Shown: positions 43,640-52,422, counted from the first letter of the stretch. The stretch is 64,000 bases of DNA from Prolixibacteraceae bacterium (GCA_019720755.1 CP081303.1:3809501-3873500), one strand, 5' to 3'. Program-made: numbers and translations. Notes: generated by a model from the sequence alone, not told the origin.

Positions 43640-44914
43640 TTATGAAGAGATAGTTCTTCTATGTAGAAAACGATCACGAAATCGCTGTATTCTCTTGAGG
43701 TTATCCATCGTGAAAATAGAGTTAGAGATGATCAGACCTCCTAAAATGGCTGCAAACATAAAAAGTGCCGATTGTCCCATATTATCTGAAGGAGTAGTCG
43801 GTTGATTAAAATAGAAGTCCGTAATTCCAATATAAGATCGACTTCCTGGCACCATGATGATAATTCCCTGTACAATATAGACTAATGTTGGTACATCTCT
43901 CCAACCTCCAAGTAGGCAACTATAAATACCGACAAGCATCGAAGCGACAAATATAGCCGGGATTTCTCCGATATATTGCCCTAACATATAGGAGCATAGG
44001 TAGGCTATAGAACCAGAAATTACACCAAAGATCACCTCTCTTTTCTGAACATTAAAGAGAACAGCAATGCAAAATGAGAGTAACACAATAGCCAATCCTT
44101 TGGTTAATGGAGTAACGGGATCTATGGTATAAGTATGGGGTATCTCTAATAACTTCTCCATCAACTGAACTCCGACTAAAGCCCCTACAATAAGTTTAAT
44201 CATTACCACAAAAGCATCCATCAGACGTGCTGTCCCAGCCAGAAGACCTCTACTCGAGAGCTCCTCTAAAGCCAATGAAATACTTAACCCAGGTACATAA
44301 ACAATGACGGCAGATAGTATTGCTATAGGAATACTCAACTCTGGAAAGTAGAGGCTTAAAACACAAGCCAATACAGCAGATACAAAAGTCGAGAGTATTT
44401 CAAACATTCCAATCATGAAGTTGTGGTTCATCGCATACTTCCACAATAGGTAAACAACCCCACCAAGAAAAACAGAGATAAAACAGGTGACCCAATTCGA
44501 GTCATAGAGTAAAGAGAATCCCCCCGAACCTAAAGCAAAAGATAGGAACTCAACAAAATTACTGTAATAAGGTTTTTCCGACTCAATGGCATCCAGCCGT
44601 TCAGTTATTTCTGATAAATCATATTTATCTTCAAGGATACGATAAATTAACTTGGTCACTTTTGAAAGTGCGCCCAAATTAATTTCTCCTGGTTTTGAAC
44701 GTATTAGCAAAGCCTTTCCATCATGGTTCCCATCAGAGAAAGAGAAAGACAGGGAGGTGGGAGAATCAAGGATATCACAATTTAATCCCCAATGTTGAAC
44801 GACCTCTGTAACATATGCTTCAACACGAAAAGAGGATGTTCCATACTTATGCAACATCTTTGCCAAACGAACAATGATACGATACTTCTCTTCTATTTCT
44901 AATTCTTTTCTCAT
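43640..44914 (-). CDS. threonine/serine exporter family protein (ThrE-like)
   Basis: A 424-residue integral membrane protein. The cytoplasmic N-terminal domain includes MLHKYGTSSFRVEAYVTEV, close to the typical ThrE opening, and about ten membrane segments follow. Segment SIPIAILSAVIVYVPGLSISLALEELSSRGLLAGTARL is the family's conserved P-G-x-x-x-x-x-x-x-E-L block. The second half carries the ThrE_2 domain (VYIVQGIIIMVPGSRSYIG). The family exports threonine and serine in Corynebacterium; here both parts are fused, as in that protein. Just upstream an inverted repeat (44928-44949) lies near the expected promoter. Confidence 0.9.
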   Translation of the reverse strand: MRKELEIEEKYRIIVRLAKMLHKYGTSSFRVEAYVTEVVQHWGLNCDILDSPTSLSFSFSDGNHDGKALLIRSKPGEINLGALSKVTKLIYRILEDKYDLSEITERLDAIESEKPYYSNFVEFLSFALGSGGFSLLYDSNWVTCFISVFLGGVVYLLWKYAMNHNFMIGMFEILSTFVSAVLACVLSLYFPELSIPIAILSAVIVYVPGLSISLALEELSSRGLLAGTARLMDAFVVMIKLIVGALVGVQLMEKLLEIPHTYTIDPVTPLTKGLAIVLLSFCIAVLFNVQKREVIFGVISGSIAYLCSYMLGQYIGEIPAIFVASMLVGIYSCLLGGWRDVPTLVYIVQGIIIMVPGSRSYIGITDFYFNQPTTPSDNMGQSALFMFAAILGGLIISNSIFTMDNLKRIQRFRDRFLHRRTISS

Positions 44915-44927
44915 GGTAATCGTAATT

Positions 44928-44949
44928 CACACATTTTAATTTATGTGTG
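44928..44949. promoter_or_regulatory. inverted repeat upstream of the ThrE-like gene
   Basis: CACACAT at 44928-44934 and ATGTGTG at 44943-44949 with an 8-base AT spacer, 14 bases upstream of the start codon. It is a possible repressor site. The match could be chance. Confidence 0.3.
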
Positions 44950-45073
44950 TTTTTGTTGAAATTTCACAATAAAGATAGATATAAATAAGCCATTATTTGA
45001 TAGGATACCTTGCAATACTCTTTGTATCCAATAAAGAGTAATAAGTTATTAACACTATTGAAAACAAATTGTT

Positions 45074-45081
45074 ACTTTTGT
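45074..45081 (+). promoter_or_regulatory. -7 promoter element TACTTTTG of trpS
   Basis: An exact TAnnTTTG match 37 bases before the trpS ATG. Confidence 0.55.
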
Positions 45082-45118
45082 AAGTATAGTACTCGAGAAA
45101 AATAAAAACAATATATAT

Positions 45119-46117
45119 ATGAAACCTACTGTGGTAAGTGGAATTCGTTCCACAGGAAATCTCCATCTTGGTAACTACTTTGGAGCGATAAAGAATTTTG
45201 TAAAGATGCAAGAAGACTTTCACTGTAACTTCTTCATCGCTGATTGTCACTCTTTGACAACACACCCTACACCAGGTGACCTCCACAAAAATGTTCGACA
45301 AGTATTGGCTGAATATTTAGCTTGTGGGGTAGATCCGGAAAAGGCAACACTATATATACAAAGTGATGTCCCAGAAATCTCGGAACTATACATGTATATG
45401 AACATGAATGCATATCTTGGAGAGTTAGAGAGAACTACCTCTTTTAAGGATAAGGCAAGAAAGCAGCCAGATAATGTAAATGCAGGATTACTTACCTACC
45501 CTGTTCTTATGGCATCTGACATTATTATCCATAAAGCACATTTCGTTCCTGTTGGAAAAGATCAGGAACAAAACCTTGAGATGGCTCGTAAGTTTGCAAA
45601 GCGTTTCAACAGAATGTATAAGAATGAGATTTTCCCAATACCTCGTCCTTTTACCTTCGACGGGAAGAGTATGGTGAAGATCCCTGGATTAGATGGTTCG
45701 GGTAAAATGGGTAAATCTGAAGGAAATGCAATTGGATTGGTAGAAGATCCTAAAAGTATCCACAAAAAAGTGATGAGAGCTGTTACCGATGCAGGACCAA
45801 CAGAGATGAATCAAGAAAAACCAGAGGTGATTCAGAATCTTTTTCAGTTGATGAATGTGGTTTCTACTCCAGATACAGTATTACATTTCGATGACCTTTA
45901 CAACAAATGTGAGATTCGTTATGGGGATTTAAAGAAACAACTTGCAGAGGATATCATTCAATTTACTGCCCCAATACGTGAACGAATCATCGAAATCGAG
46001 AAAGACGATGCCTATTTAGCAAAAGTTGCTAAGATTGGAGCTGAGAAAGCTCGCGAGTCTGCATCAAAGACACTTCAAGAAGTAAGAGAAACGATTGGTA
46101 TTAAACGTTTCTTCTAA
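45119..46117 (+). CDS. trpS: tryptophanyl-tRNA synthetase
   Basis: A 332-residue class I synthetase. The HIGH-equivalent is SGIRSTGNLHLGNYFGA, and the KMSKS-equivalent is KMGKSEGNAIG with Gly in place of Ser, a variant I believe is normal in this phylum. FVPVGKDQEQNLEMARKFAKRFN is the tryptophan-pocket region. It attaches Trp to tRNA-Trp. It is a single gene with its own promoter box and a G-C-rich terminator. Confidence 0.96.
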   Translation: MKPTVVSGIRSTGNLHLGNYFGAIKNFVKMQEDFHCNFFIADCHSLTTHPTPGDLHKNVRQVLAEYLACGVDPEKATLYIQSDVPEISELYMYMNMNAYLGELERTTSFKDKARKQPDNVNAGLLTYPVLMASDIIIHKAHFVPVGKDQEQNLEMARKFAKRFNRMYKNEIFPIPRPFTFDGKSMVKIPGLDGSGKMGKSEGNAIGLVEDPKSIHKKVMRAVTDAGPTEMNQEKPEVIQNLFQLMNVVSTPDTVLHFDDLYNKCEIRYGDLKKQLAEDIIQFTAPIRERIIEIEKDDAYLAKVAKIGAEKARESASKTLQEVRETIGIKRFF

Positions 46118-46129
46118 AATTTATATATG

Positions 46130-46166
46130 GAACCCTTCTCTATTTAGAGCAATAAGAGGGGGGTTC
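46130..46166 (+). terminator. terminator of trpS
   Basis: A 12-bp stem (GAACCCTTCTCT with AGAGGGGGGTTC, two G-U pairs), 13-base loop, then TTATTC. It starts 12 bases after the stop. Confidence 0.7.
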
Positions 46167-46189
46167 TTATTCAATTCAAACTCCCCACT

Positions 46190-46987
46190 ATGCAATACAA
46201 GGGTAATCTGAGAAAGATGAGTGTAAAAGAGAGCACTCCTATACAATATGCACTCAACCTATCTAACGAGACTATTGATTTAAACCAATGTATCGGTCAA
46301 TCCATCAAACTAGAGTTTACAGGAGTGATAAATTGTATTGATTGTGGCAAGAAAACCTCTAAGTCTTTTAGTCAAGGGTTCTGCTATAACTGTTTTAGAA
46401 ACTCACCAATGGCTGAACCTAGTATCATAAACCCGGAACTTTCGAGGGCACAATGGGGAGAAGCAAGAGATTTAAAATGGGCTATTGAACATGATTTAAT
46501 CCCTCATTATGTCTATTTAGCACTATCTAGTGAGGTAAAAGTTGGTGTAACACGCCACCATCAAGTACCAACAAGATGGATAGATCAAGGAGCAACTGCT
46601 GCTGCTATTCTTTGTGAAACACCTAATCGACATATTGCTGGGGTGATAGAAATAGTTCTAAAAAATCACTATACGGACAAGACTTCCTGGATGAAAATGC
46701 TGAAGAATGATATTGGTAGTATATCTCAATTGGAAGCAGAACTAAAAAAAGCTGGAACATATCTTCCCAAAGAGCTCCAACGTTATTTGGTCTCAAAACA
46801 TGAAATAAGGAGTCTTGAATATCCTGTTGACACGTATCCAGAAAAGGTAAAAAGTATCACATTTGACAAAACACCAAAAGTAGAAGGAACTCTTATGGGA
46901 ATAAAGGGACAATACTTAATCTTTGAACATGGGGTATTTAATATCAGACGCCACAGTGGTTATCAAGTCACATTGACGCTTGCATAA
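46190..46987 (+). CDS. DUF2797 protein
   Basis: A 265-residue protein of the DUF2797 family. A four-cysteine knuckle (CIDCGKKTSKSFSQGFCYNC, residues 45-64) probably binds zinc. It is followed by HYVYLALSSEVKVGVTRHHQVPTRWIDQGA, the family's best conserved stretch, which resembles a GIY-YIG-like core (YVYLA...VKVGVT). The second half is less conserved. No function is established that I know of. The gene has no operon partner; it converges on the DCC protein with 2 bases between stops. An internal ATG at 46217 (MSVKES) is another possible start. Confidence 0.8.
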   Translation: MQYKGNLRKMSVKESTPIQYALNLSNETIDLNQCIGQSIKLEFTGVINCIDCGKKTSKSFSQGFCYNCFRNSPMAEPSIINPELSRAQWGEARDLKWAIEHDLIPHYVYLALSSEVKVGVTRHHQVPTRWIDQGATAAAILCETPNRHIAGVIEIVLKNHYTDKTSWMKMLKNDIGSISQLEAELKKAGTYLPKELQRYLVSKHEIRSLEYPVDTYPEKVKSITFDKTPKVEGTLMGIKGQYLIFEHGVFNIRRHSGYQVTLTLA

Positions 46988-46989
46988 AT

Positions 46990-47412
46990 CTACCATAATA
47001 TACGATTAATGTCAATGCTACTATGTTTGTGACAGTACATTTTTCCGGGGCGCCATCTTAATTTAGCGAAACACTTATAGATGAAATTTGTAATAAAAAA
47101 GGGTATAAAACGAAGACAATAAATAGTATAAAGTGGATACCTACAACGTTTTGTAATTTGAAAAATGGCTTTTATTCCCTCGTACCATTTCCCATCAATA
47201 TAAACAATCACAGCATCTTGAGTTGGTTGAAAATCTCTTTTCTTAAATAACAAGATACTCTTTTCGTCATAAAGTCCTGCAAAATAAAAGATAGGAGATT
47301 TCTCATAAAAGAGAATTGAACGTACCCAGAATGAACAAACCATACAAGTATCGTCAAAAAAAACATAACAATTGTTTGGATGAAGAAGATCAGCATGATA
47401 TGATTTTTCCAT
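46990..47412 (-). CDS. DCC-family (DUF393) thiol-disulfide oxidoreductase-like protein
   Basis: A 140-residue protein with the DUF393 signature near the N-terminus (YVFFDDTCMVCSFWVRSILFYE, a D-x-x-C-x-x-C redox-like site at about residues 20-24). The family's C-terminal region follows (YTIYCLRFIPFFITNFIYKCFAKLRW). The family is named for the D-C-C residues and is often linked to thiol chemistry, though no substrate is firmly known. It is convergent with the DUF2797 gene and divergent from the sigma-54 activator. Confidence 0.82.
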   Translation of the reverse strand: MEKSYHADLLHPNNCYVFFDDTCMVCSFWVRSILFYEKSPIFYFAGLYDEKSILLFKKRDFQPTQDAVIVYIDGKWYEGIKAIFQITKRCRYPLYTIYCLRFIPFFITNFIYKCFAKLRWRPGKMYCHKHSSIDINRILW

Positions 47413-47594
47413 TCTATTTTGCTTTTCAATAAAACAAAATAATGTGCATACTGTTCACTTTATGCTATGAAACAGTTTAATTAAAAGAGATGAAAATCAG
47501 AGTAATATAAATAGCACCAGGACTATTCAATAATTTTGTTTTGAAAAAAGTAAAAAAAATAGCTTCTTAGAATTTGAAGTCTAAATGAAATACA

Positions 47595-49178
47595 ATGGAA
47601 AGAGATACCACTATCTGTAACCACTCAGGCCAACCTTGTAATATTAACGATGAGATGAACCTACTTTTCGATATAAGTCAAACACTTATACGAAGTCAAG
47701 ATGTTTCATCAACACTCTCTCCTATTCTAAAAATGGTGTGTACTCACCTCAATAGTGATAGTTCATTTCTTGCTATTCTGAATAGACAAAGATCACAAAT
47801 TGTCGTTGGAGAATCTTATGGATTAAGCCCTGCTCAAGAATCCAAAGGAAAGTTTAAAGTAGGTGAAGGGGTTATTGGTCGTGTTGTAGAACTTGCTCGC
47901 CCCGTGGTTATTGAAAATCTTGGAGATTCAAAATTCTTCTCCAATAAGATGAATCAATTGACAAACAGAGGGGCAAACGACACTTTTATATGTGTACCGA
48001 TATTTCAGGAAGAGCAAGTGGTAGGAACCTTGAGTACTACCATGAGTTTTAGCCCTAAAAACAATTATGAAAGCGAAAAGAGACTTCTTTCCATTATTGG
48101 TACGATGTTGGTTCAAGCGGTGAAAACCAAAAGAACCCAAATGGAAGAGATCGAAAAGTTAAGAGCCGAGAACCTTGGTCTAAAACAGACATCGAGTAAA
48201 GCAAAAAACTTCTCTAGTATCATTGGTAATAGCTCTAAAATGAAGGATGTCTTCAACCAAGTTTCTTTGGTTGCAAAAACACAATCTACTGTATTAATTA
48301 GGGGAGAAAGTGGTATTGGTAAAGAGATGATTGCAGACTCCATCCACTTCTCTAGTGACAGAGCCGAGAAGCCTTTTATTAAAGTAAACTGCTCTGCCAT
48401 TCCTGAAGCTTTGATCGAATCAGAACTATTTGGACACGAAAGAGGTGCATTTACCGGTGCAGACAGTAGACGAAAAGGTCGTTTTGAACTAGCCGATGGA
48501 GGAACAATATTTTTAGATGAAATTGGAGACCTTCCGATGTCGACGCAGGTCAAATTACTACGAGTAATTCAAGAGAGAACATTTGAAAGACTCGGAGGTA
48601 CAGAAACACTTAAAACAGATGTTCGTTTTGTTTGTGCAACAAACCGCAACTTAGAGGAGTTGATGAATACGGGGGAATTTAGAGAAGATCTTTTCTACCG
48701 TATTAATGTATTTCCTCTTTTTATTCCTGCATTAAGAGAGAGAAAAAATGATATCCCATTACTTGTAGATCACTTTATTCAGAAATACAACAAACAAAAT
48801 AATGCTTCTATCCATAGGATTACACAAAGAGCAATGGATAGACTCATGATGTATTCTTGGCCTGGTAACGTTAGAGAGTTGGAGAATACGATTGAAAGGG
48901 CTTGTATCATGGCTCATGATAATGTAATTCATAGCTACTCACTTCCCACAACTCTTCAGATTGAGGAGAATATTGGGGAACACAAAAAAGATGGTTTAGA
49001 GGAGACAATCTCTTCTATCGAAAAACAGGTAATACAAAAAGCACTGACTGAAAATAAAGGAAGTATCAGAAGAACTTCTGAACAATTAAAAATTTCAGAA
49101 AGGAAGCTCGGTTTACGACTATCAAAATATAATATTAAAGCTTCGGATTACAAAAACAAAAAGAATACCCCGATTTAG
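47595..49178 (+). CDS. sigma-54-dependent activator with N-terminal GAF domain (NifA-like)
   Basis: A 527-residue enhancer-binding protein. GAF domain: residues about 22-178. AAA+ domain: about 205-445, with Walker A GESGIGKE (237-244), the sigma-54-contacting GAFTGA loop (284-289), Walker B GGTIFLDEIGDLP and the sensor PGNVRELENTIERA. A Fis-type helix-turn-helix ends the protein (IRRTSEQLKISERKLGLRLSKYNIK). The NifA-like layout means the GAF domain senses a small molecule or partner. No response-regulator domain is present. The next gene, 381 bases downstream, has a -24/-12 promoter and upstream repeated sites, a likely target. Confidence 0.93.
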   Translation: MERDTTICNHSGQPCNINDEMNLLFDISQTLIRSQDVSSTLSPILKMVCTHLNSDSSFLAILNRQRSQIVVGESYGLSPAQESKGKFKVGEGVIGRVVELARPVVIENLGDSKFFSNKMNQLTNRGANDTFICVPIFQEEQVVGTLSTTMSFSPKNNYESEKRLLSIIGTMLVQAVKTKRTQMEEIEKLRAENLGLKQTSSKAKNFSSIIGNSSKMKDVFNQVSLVAKTQSTVLIRGESGIGKEMIADSIHFSSDRAEKPFIKVNCSAIPEALIESELFGHERGAFTGADSRRKGRFELADGGTIFLDEIGDLPMSTQVKLLRVIQERTFERLGGTETLKTDVRFVCATNRNLEELMNTGEFREDLFYRINVFPLFIPALRERKNDIPLLVDHFIQKYNKQNNASIHRITQRAMDRLMMYSWPGNVRELENTIERACIMAHDNVIHSYSLPTTLQIEENIGEHKKDGLEETISSIEKQVIQKALTENKGSIRRTSEQLKISERKLGLRLSKYNIKASDYKNKKNTPI

Positions 49179-49205
49179 ATTACAAAAAGATTACAAAACA
49201 GACAC

Positions 49206-49237
49206 AAAGGGTGCATTTTTATAAGAATGCACCCTTT
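49206..49237 (+). terminator. terminator of the sigma-54 activator gene
   Basis: A perfect 12-bp stem (AAAGGGTGCATT and its complement) with an 8-base loop, then CTTGTT, 27 bases past the stop. Confidence 0.78.
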
Positions 49238-49254
49238 CTTGTTGCATATTAGAT

Positions 49255-49270
49255 TCTACATAAATGTAGA
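49255..49270. promoter_or_regulatory. near-palindrome TCTACATAAATGTAGA, copy A
   Basis: A 7-2-7 inverted repeat about 230 bases upstream of the -24/-12 element. Together with two related copies it may form enhancer sites for the sigma-54 activator. Confidence 0.6.
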
Positions 49271-49370
49271 TTTGTAGATATAAAACAAAACATGTTCTAT
49301 AGCATGTTTTTGTTCACGTAACACATAAGTTATTCACAACCAACACTATAGAATAAAATCGATTAAATTA

Positions 49371-49386
49371 TCTACACAAATGTACT
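49371..49386. promoter_or_regulatory. near-palindrome TCTACACAAATGTACT, copy B
   Basis: Matches copy A at 13 of 16 positions and lies about 115 bases upstream of the -24 element. With copy C it forms a larger 17-bp inverted repeat with one mismatch (49368-49384 against 49404-49420). Confidence 0.6.
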
Positions 49387-49400
49387 ATAAATTTTAAAAT

Positions 49401-49416
49401 ACAACATTTATGTAGA
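49401..49416. promoter_or_regulatory. near-palindrome, inverted copy C (ACAACATTTATGTAGA)
   Basis: The complement matches copy A at 13 of 16 positions. It lies 84 bases upstream of the -24 element, within the usual range of sigma-54 enhancers (80-200 bases). Confidence 0.6.
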
Positions 49417-49499
49417 TAATTACAAATCTAATATTAATCTAAAAAAATCATATTTTATTTAAGCCTGACTATCAGTATATTACAAAAACTCGGCAATTT

Positions 49500-49516
49500 T
49501 TGGCACAATAGTGGCA
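49500..49516 (+). promoter_or_regulatory. sigma-54 (-24/-12) promoter
   Basis: TTGGCACAATAGTGGCA against the consensus YTGGCACGRNNNTTGCW: only two fixed positions differ, and the essential GG and GC are exactly spaced. Transcription would begin about 30 bases before the ATG of the small secreted protein. Confidence 0.72.
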
Positions 49517-49559
49517 ATACTAAAGTTGTAATTGATACAAAAACAAAATTAAAAACGTT

Positions 49560-49946
49560 ATGAAAAAAGTTTTATCACTATTAGTAATTTTACTTTCTGT
49601 TACTTTCAACACATTTGCGAAAGATTCAAAATTGAATGCAGACAAAGACATTACATCTATTTCACTTACAAGTGCAAATAAAGAAGTTATTAGCAAAAAC
49701 GTAGTAGGAGCACCAGTTCTGTTTATTAAAAATGACAAATTATTTGTTAGTTATTTAAATCCAGCTCAAGATAAAGTTTCTATCGTATTTACTGACGTAG
49801 ATAACAACATACTACATTCTAATGGTTTCGGTACTAAAAATGCAATTTCTACAGCTTACTCTTTAGCTTCAATCGAAAAAGGAGATATGATTTCAGTTAA
49901 AATTAAGTCAGGAAATAAAAAGTACACTTATGACATTCAAAAGTAA
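49560..49946 (+). CDS. small secreted protein (DUF3244-like), probably sigma-54 controlled
   Basis: A 128-residue exported protein: signal peptide VLSLLVILLSVTFNTFA, then about 105 residues that look all-beta (VLFIKNDKLFVSYLNPAQDKVSIVFTDVDNNIL, and a final YTYDIQK). The pattern resembles the small DUF3244 beta-sandwich proteins of Bacteroidota, but I am not sure. No lipobox or cysteine is present. It would reside in the periplasm or outside. Its upstream region carries a -24/-12 promoter and repeated sites, and the gene before it encodes a sigma-54 activator, so it may be a stress-, adhesion- or surface-related product. A strong terminator follows. Confidence 0.75.
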   Translation: MKKVLSLLVILLSVTFNTFAKDSKLNADKDITSISLTSANKEVISKNVVGAPVLFIKNDKLFVSYLNPAQDKVSIVFTDVDNNILHSNGFGTKNAISTAYSLASIEKGDMISVKIKSGNKKYTYDIQK

Positions 49947-49973
49947 TCTTTCCAAAGTTGAAAGTACATTCAT

Positions 49974-50008
49974 AACGCGATATTTAGGTCAGAACTAAAT
50001 ATCGCGTT
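49974..50008. terminator. terminator between convergent genes
   Basis: A perfect 14-bp stem (AACGCGATATTTAG and its complement) with a 7-base loop and a T-run on the plus side, between the small secreted protein and the LolE-like gene. Confidence 0.85.
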
Positions 50009-50016
50009 TTTATTTT

Positions 50017-51249
50017 TTATGAATCATTGTTTGACTTCAATTGATCTAACTTAAGAAATCGTATTGGCACCCATGATGCCATAATTCCAAGAGAAATAAC
50101 AGTACAACATATAATTACTACATCGGAAAAAATTAACCTTACAGGATAAGCATTAATAATAAATGTTCCTGCACCTTGAAGCTTGACTATTCCATACTCT
50201 TGTTGGATATAACAAGCGATTAGTGCTGTAATAAGTCCTACGGCTGTTCCAATCGTAGTAATCATCCAGCCTTCGTATAAGAAGATTCTTCTAATGGTTT
50301 CCTCATTTGCCCCCATACTCTTTACAATGTTTATATCCTCCTTCTTATCAATCATCAACATGGTAATAGAGCCAATAAGATTAAAAGAGGCAACAAAAAG
50401 AATGAAAGCTAAAATAAGAAAGATAGCCCACTTCTCCCCTTTCATGACTTTAAAGTAAGTGTCATGCTGTTCATACCTATTCTTAACATAGAAATCAGGA
50501 CCGACAATAGCCTTAACTTCAGATTGGATACGATCAATATCGGCTCCTTTATTCACATATATCTCTAGATTACTAACTCGATTGTTTTTTCTACTTGTAA
50601 GTTTTTGAGACATCTCAAGAGGAACAAGAACATATTTAGAATCGATCTCCGACTGAATAGAGAAGCACCCCATAGGATATGCTAGTTGTTGCTTAAAACT
50701 TTGGGTAATATTAATAGAGAAATGGTTACTTTGCTTAGGAAAATAACATATCAATGGTTTCGCAAACTTAAAACCCACACGTAAATTACTAGCAACTTCT
50801 CCTCCTAGAATTACACCATATCTATTGGATTTATAAAGAGAAGCTACTCCATCTATCATTCGACCTGAGACACCAGACTTTTGTAAGAAAAGAGAATCTA
50901 CCCCCTTTACAGTCGCAATGGTCTGGTGTTTGCCATAACGTAAGAGGGCATTGTCTTCTAAGGTACGAGCAATTCCATCCACACCACGAATGTTTTGTAT
51001 CTGAGCAAAATCGATAGTATCCATCGAGAATACTTTCCCTTGTATGGGCGAGACTTTAAGCGGAGGATCAAAAGACGAGAAGCGTGACTGTATAAAAGTA
51101 TCAAAACCATTAAACACAGAGATGGTCACAACCATAGCAAAAGTACCAATTGCCAATCCAATTATCGAGATAAAGGATATAATGTTGATAACTTTCGCTT
51201 TCTTCTTAGAAAACAAATAGCGTTTGGCTATATAGAAAGATAGATTCAA
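50017..51249 (-). CDS. LolE/LolC-like ABC transporter permease (FtsX-like)
   Basis: A 410-residue inner-membrane permease of the lipoprotein-releasing type. The N-terminal YIAKRYLFSKKKAKVINIISFISIIGLAIGTFAMVVTISVFNG is a close LolCE opening, then comes a large periplasmic domain (residues about 45-270), and three membrane segments end in the FtsX domain (KSMGANEETIRRIFLYEGWMI is the coupling helix). LolCDE moves lipoproteins from the inner membrane to LolA. The ATPase LolD is not nearby. It lies 3 bases after the methyltransferase gene in an operon headed by rbfA. Confidence 0.9.
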   Translation of the reverse strand: MNLSFYIAKRYLFSKKKAKVINIISFISIIGLAIGTFAMVVTISVFNGFDTFIQSRFSSFDPPLKVSPIQGKVFSMDTIDFAQIQNIRGVDGIARTLEDNALLRYGKHQTIATVKGVDSLFLQKSGVSGRMIDGVASLYKSNRYGVILGGEVASNLRVGFKFAKPLICYFPKQSNHFSINITQSFKQQLAYPMGCFSIQSEIDSKYVLVPLEMSQKLTSRKNNRVSNLEIYVNKGADIDRIQSEVKAIVGPDFYVKNRYEQHDTYFKVMKGEKWAIFLILAFILFVASFNLIGSITMLMIDKKEDINIVKSMGANEETIRRIFLYEGWMITTIGTAVGLITALIACYIQQEYGIVKLQGAGTFIINAYPVRLIFSDVVIICCTVISLGIMASWVPIRFLKLDQLKSNNDS

Positions 51250-51252
51250 AGC

Positions 51253-52071
51253 TTATTTTTTTGCAACAACAATTAAACCAGATCCACTTTTATGTGTTTT
51301 TATCAAATCAATAAAATTGAACACCAAACAAAGTGGAAAAACTACAAGGTAATAAATTGGAAGGAAAACAAACAGTAGTTGAGAAAAACCTAGCATTAAA
51401 ATCGGATATTTCATAGACAATTTCCAGCTAATTTTCCCAGCTTTACCATAACTAAAAGAGGCATCAATAGAGTGAAAACCAGCTTTTGTCAACTTCTCTG
51501 TAATATCTTGGATTCCATAACCATCTCTTACATGTTCATCAATAAAGCCATGTGCATCCTCTTCATGATCATGCTCATGGGCATCGCTACCTCCTTGATC
51601 ACTCGGAGTAGAGATAAGAATTGTTCCCCCATCTTTTAGGCTATGGTAGAAGTGATGAAATACTTGTTGATCCTCTTCAATATGCTCCATTACATCAACG
51701 GATAATATTAAAGAGAAGCGGTCTTTATCTTCAAATTTTGTAAGGTCAGCATACTGAAATTGTACTCTTTCTTCTTCTCTTATCTGTTGAAAAAAACGAT
51801 TACAATCTTCGATCTGCTCACTCTTAACATCTACTCCAAGAATAGTGCTATTTTTGAAAAATCTTGACATCCAATATACATATTGCCCAAAACCAGAACC
51901 AGCATCTAAGATAGATTGATTTGAATTTAGTGGACCAACTTTACGCAATGCTTTACGTATATGCCATGATCGAAGAAGAAGAAGATCTAATAGTTTGTAG
52001 AATATAATACGCAAAAAAGGTGTTCTATTAAACACCTTTCCTAACGAACGCTTTATTGGATCGTATTTCAT
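51253..52071 (-). CDS. class I SAM-dependent methyltransferase
   Basis: A 272-residue methyltransferase. Motif I is ILDAGSGFGQYVYWMSR (about residue 55), then ILGVDVKSEQIEDCNRFF and the post-motif ADLTKFED. ILSVDVMEHIEEDQQVFHHFYHSLKDGGTILISTPS matches motifs II-III. The last 60 residues hold two hydrophobic segments (YPILMLGFSQLLFVFLPIYYLVVFPLCLVF), so it is probably membrane-attached. The substrate is unknown. It sits 6 bases after rbfA and 3 before the LolE-like gene. Confidence 0.85.
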   Translation of the reverse strand: MKYDPIKRSLGKVFNRTPFLRIIFYKLLDLLLLRSWHIRKALRKVGPLNSNQSILDAGSGFGQYVYWMSRFFKNSTILGVDVKSEQIEDCNRFFQQIREEERVQFQYADLTKFEDKDRFSLILSVDVMEHIEEDQQVFHHFYHSLKDGGTILISTPSDQGGSDAHEHDHEEDAHGFIDEHVRDGYGIQDITEKLTKAGFHSIDASFSYGKAGKISWKLSMKYPILMLGFSQLLFVFLPIYYLVVFPLCLVFNFIDLIKTHKSGSGLIVVAKK

Positions 52072-52077
52072 TATCTA

Positions 52078-52422
52078 TTAACTCTTTAAAAGATTATCAA
52101 TATTTTCTGCATAGTCTAAGCTATCATCTACATGGAAAGAAAGCTCTGGAATTATACGAACTTGCTTCTTTATCTTTTGTCCTAAGCTATAACGAATATT
52201 CTTTGAAATATTATTTATCTCTTCGACATACTCTTTTACATTATCTGAAGGGAAAATACTTAGATAACACCTTCCTATTGCCAAGTCCTTACTCATACGA
52301 ACGACTGTGACAGAGATCATACGTCCACCAAATACAGAGGTCGCATTTAGGCGAAAATGTTCGCCTAACTCTTTCTGAATTAATCTACCAACCTTTTGTT
52401 GTCGAGTTGAATACTCTTCCAT
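52078..52422 (-). CDS. rbfA: ribosome-binding factor A
   Basis: A 114-residue RbfA: STRQQKVGRLIQKELGEHFRL begins the KH-like fold, FGGRMISVTVVRMSKDLAIGRCYLSIFPSD is its central part, and RIIPELSFHVDDSLDYAENIDNLL is the family's C-terminal end. It helps 16S rRNA processing and 30S assembly, especially in the cold. It heads the operon rbfA-methyltransferase-LolE-like, the last two of which have no evident ribosomal link. The promoter box is at 52446-52453. Confidence 0.93.
   Translation of the reverse strand: MEEYSTRQQKVGRLIQKELGEHFRLNATSVFGGRMISVTVVRMSKDLAIGRCYLSIFPSDNVKEYVEEINNISKNIRYSLGQKIKKQVRIIPELSFHVDDSLDYAENIDNLLKS

Larger units (their letters stand above)
49179..49559. other. regulatory intergenic region between the sigma-54 activator and the small secreted protein
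   Basis: These 381 bases contain the activator's terminator (49206-49237), three copies of a 16-bp near-palindrome, an 8-bp inverted repeat (AAAACATG / CATGTTTT, 49287-49310), one DnaA-box-like TTATTCACA (about 49330-49338) and the -24/-12 promoter (49500-49516). No coding frame is evident. Confidence 0.7.

Noticed and set aside
49330-49338. DnaA-box-like TTATTCACA and AT-rich repeats as a replication origin
   Set aside because: Only one imperfect box is present and no dnaA, dnaN or rpmH is nearby. The repeats are better explained as activator sites for the sigma-54 promoter.
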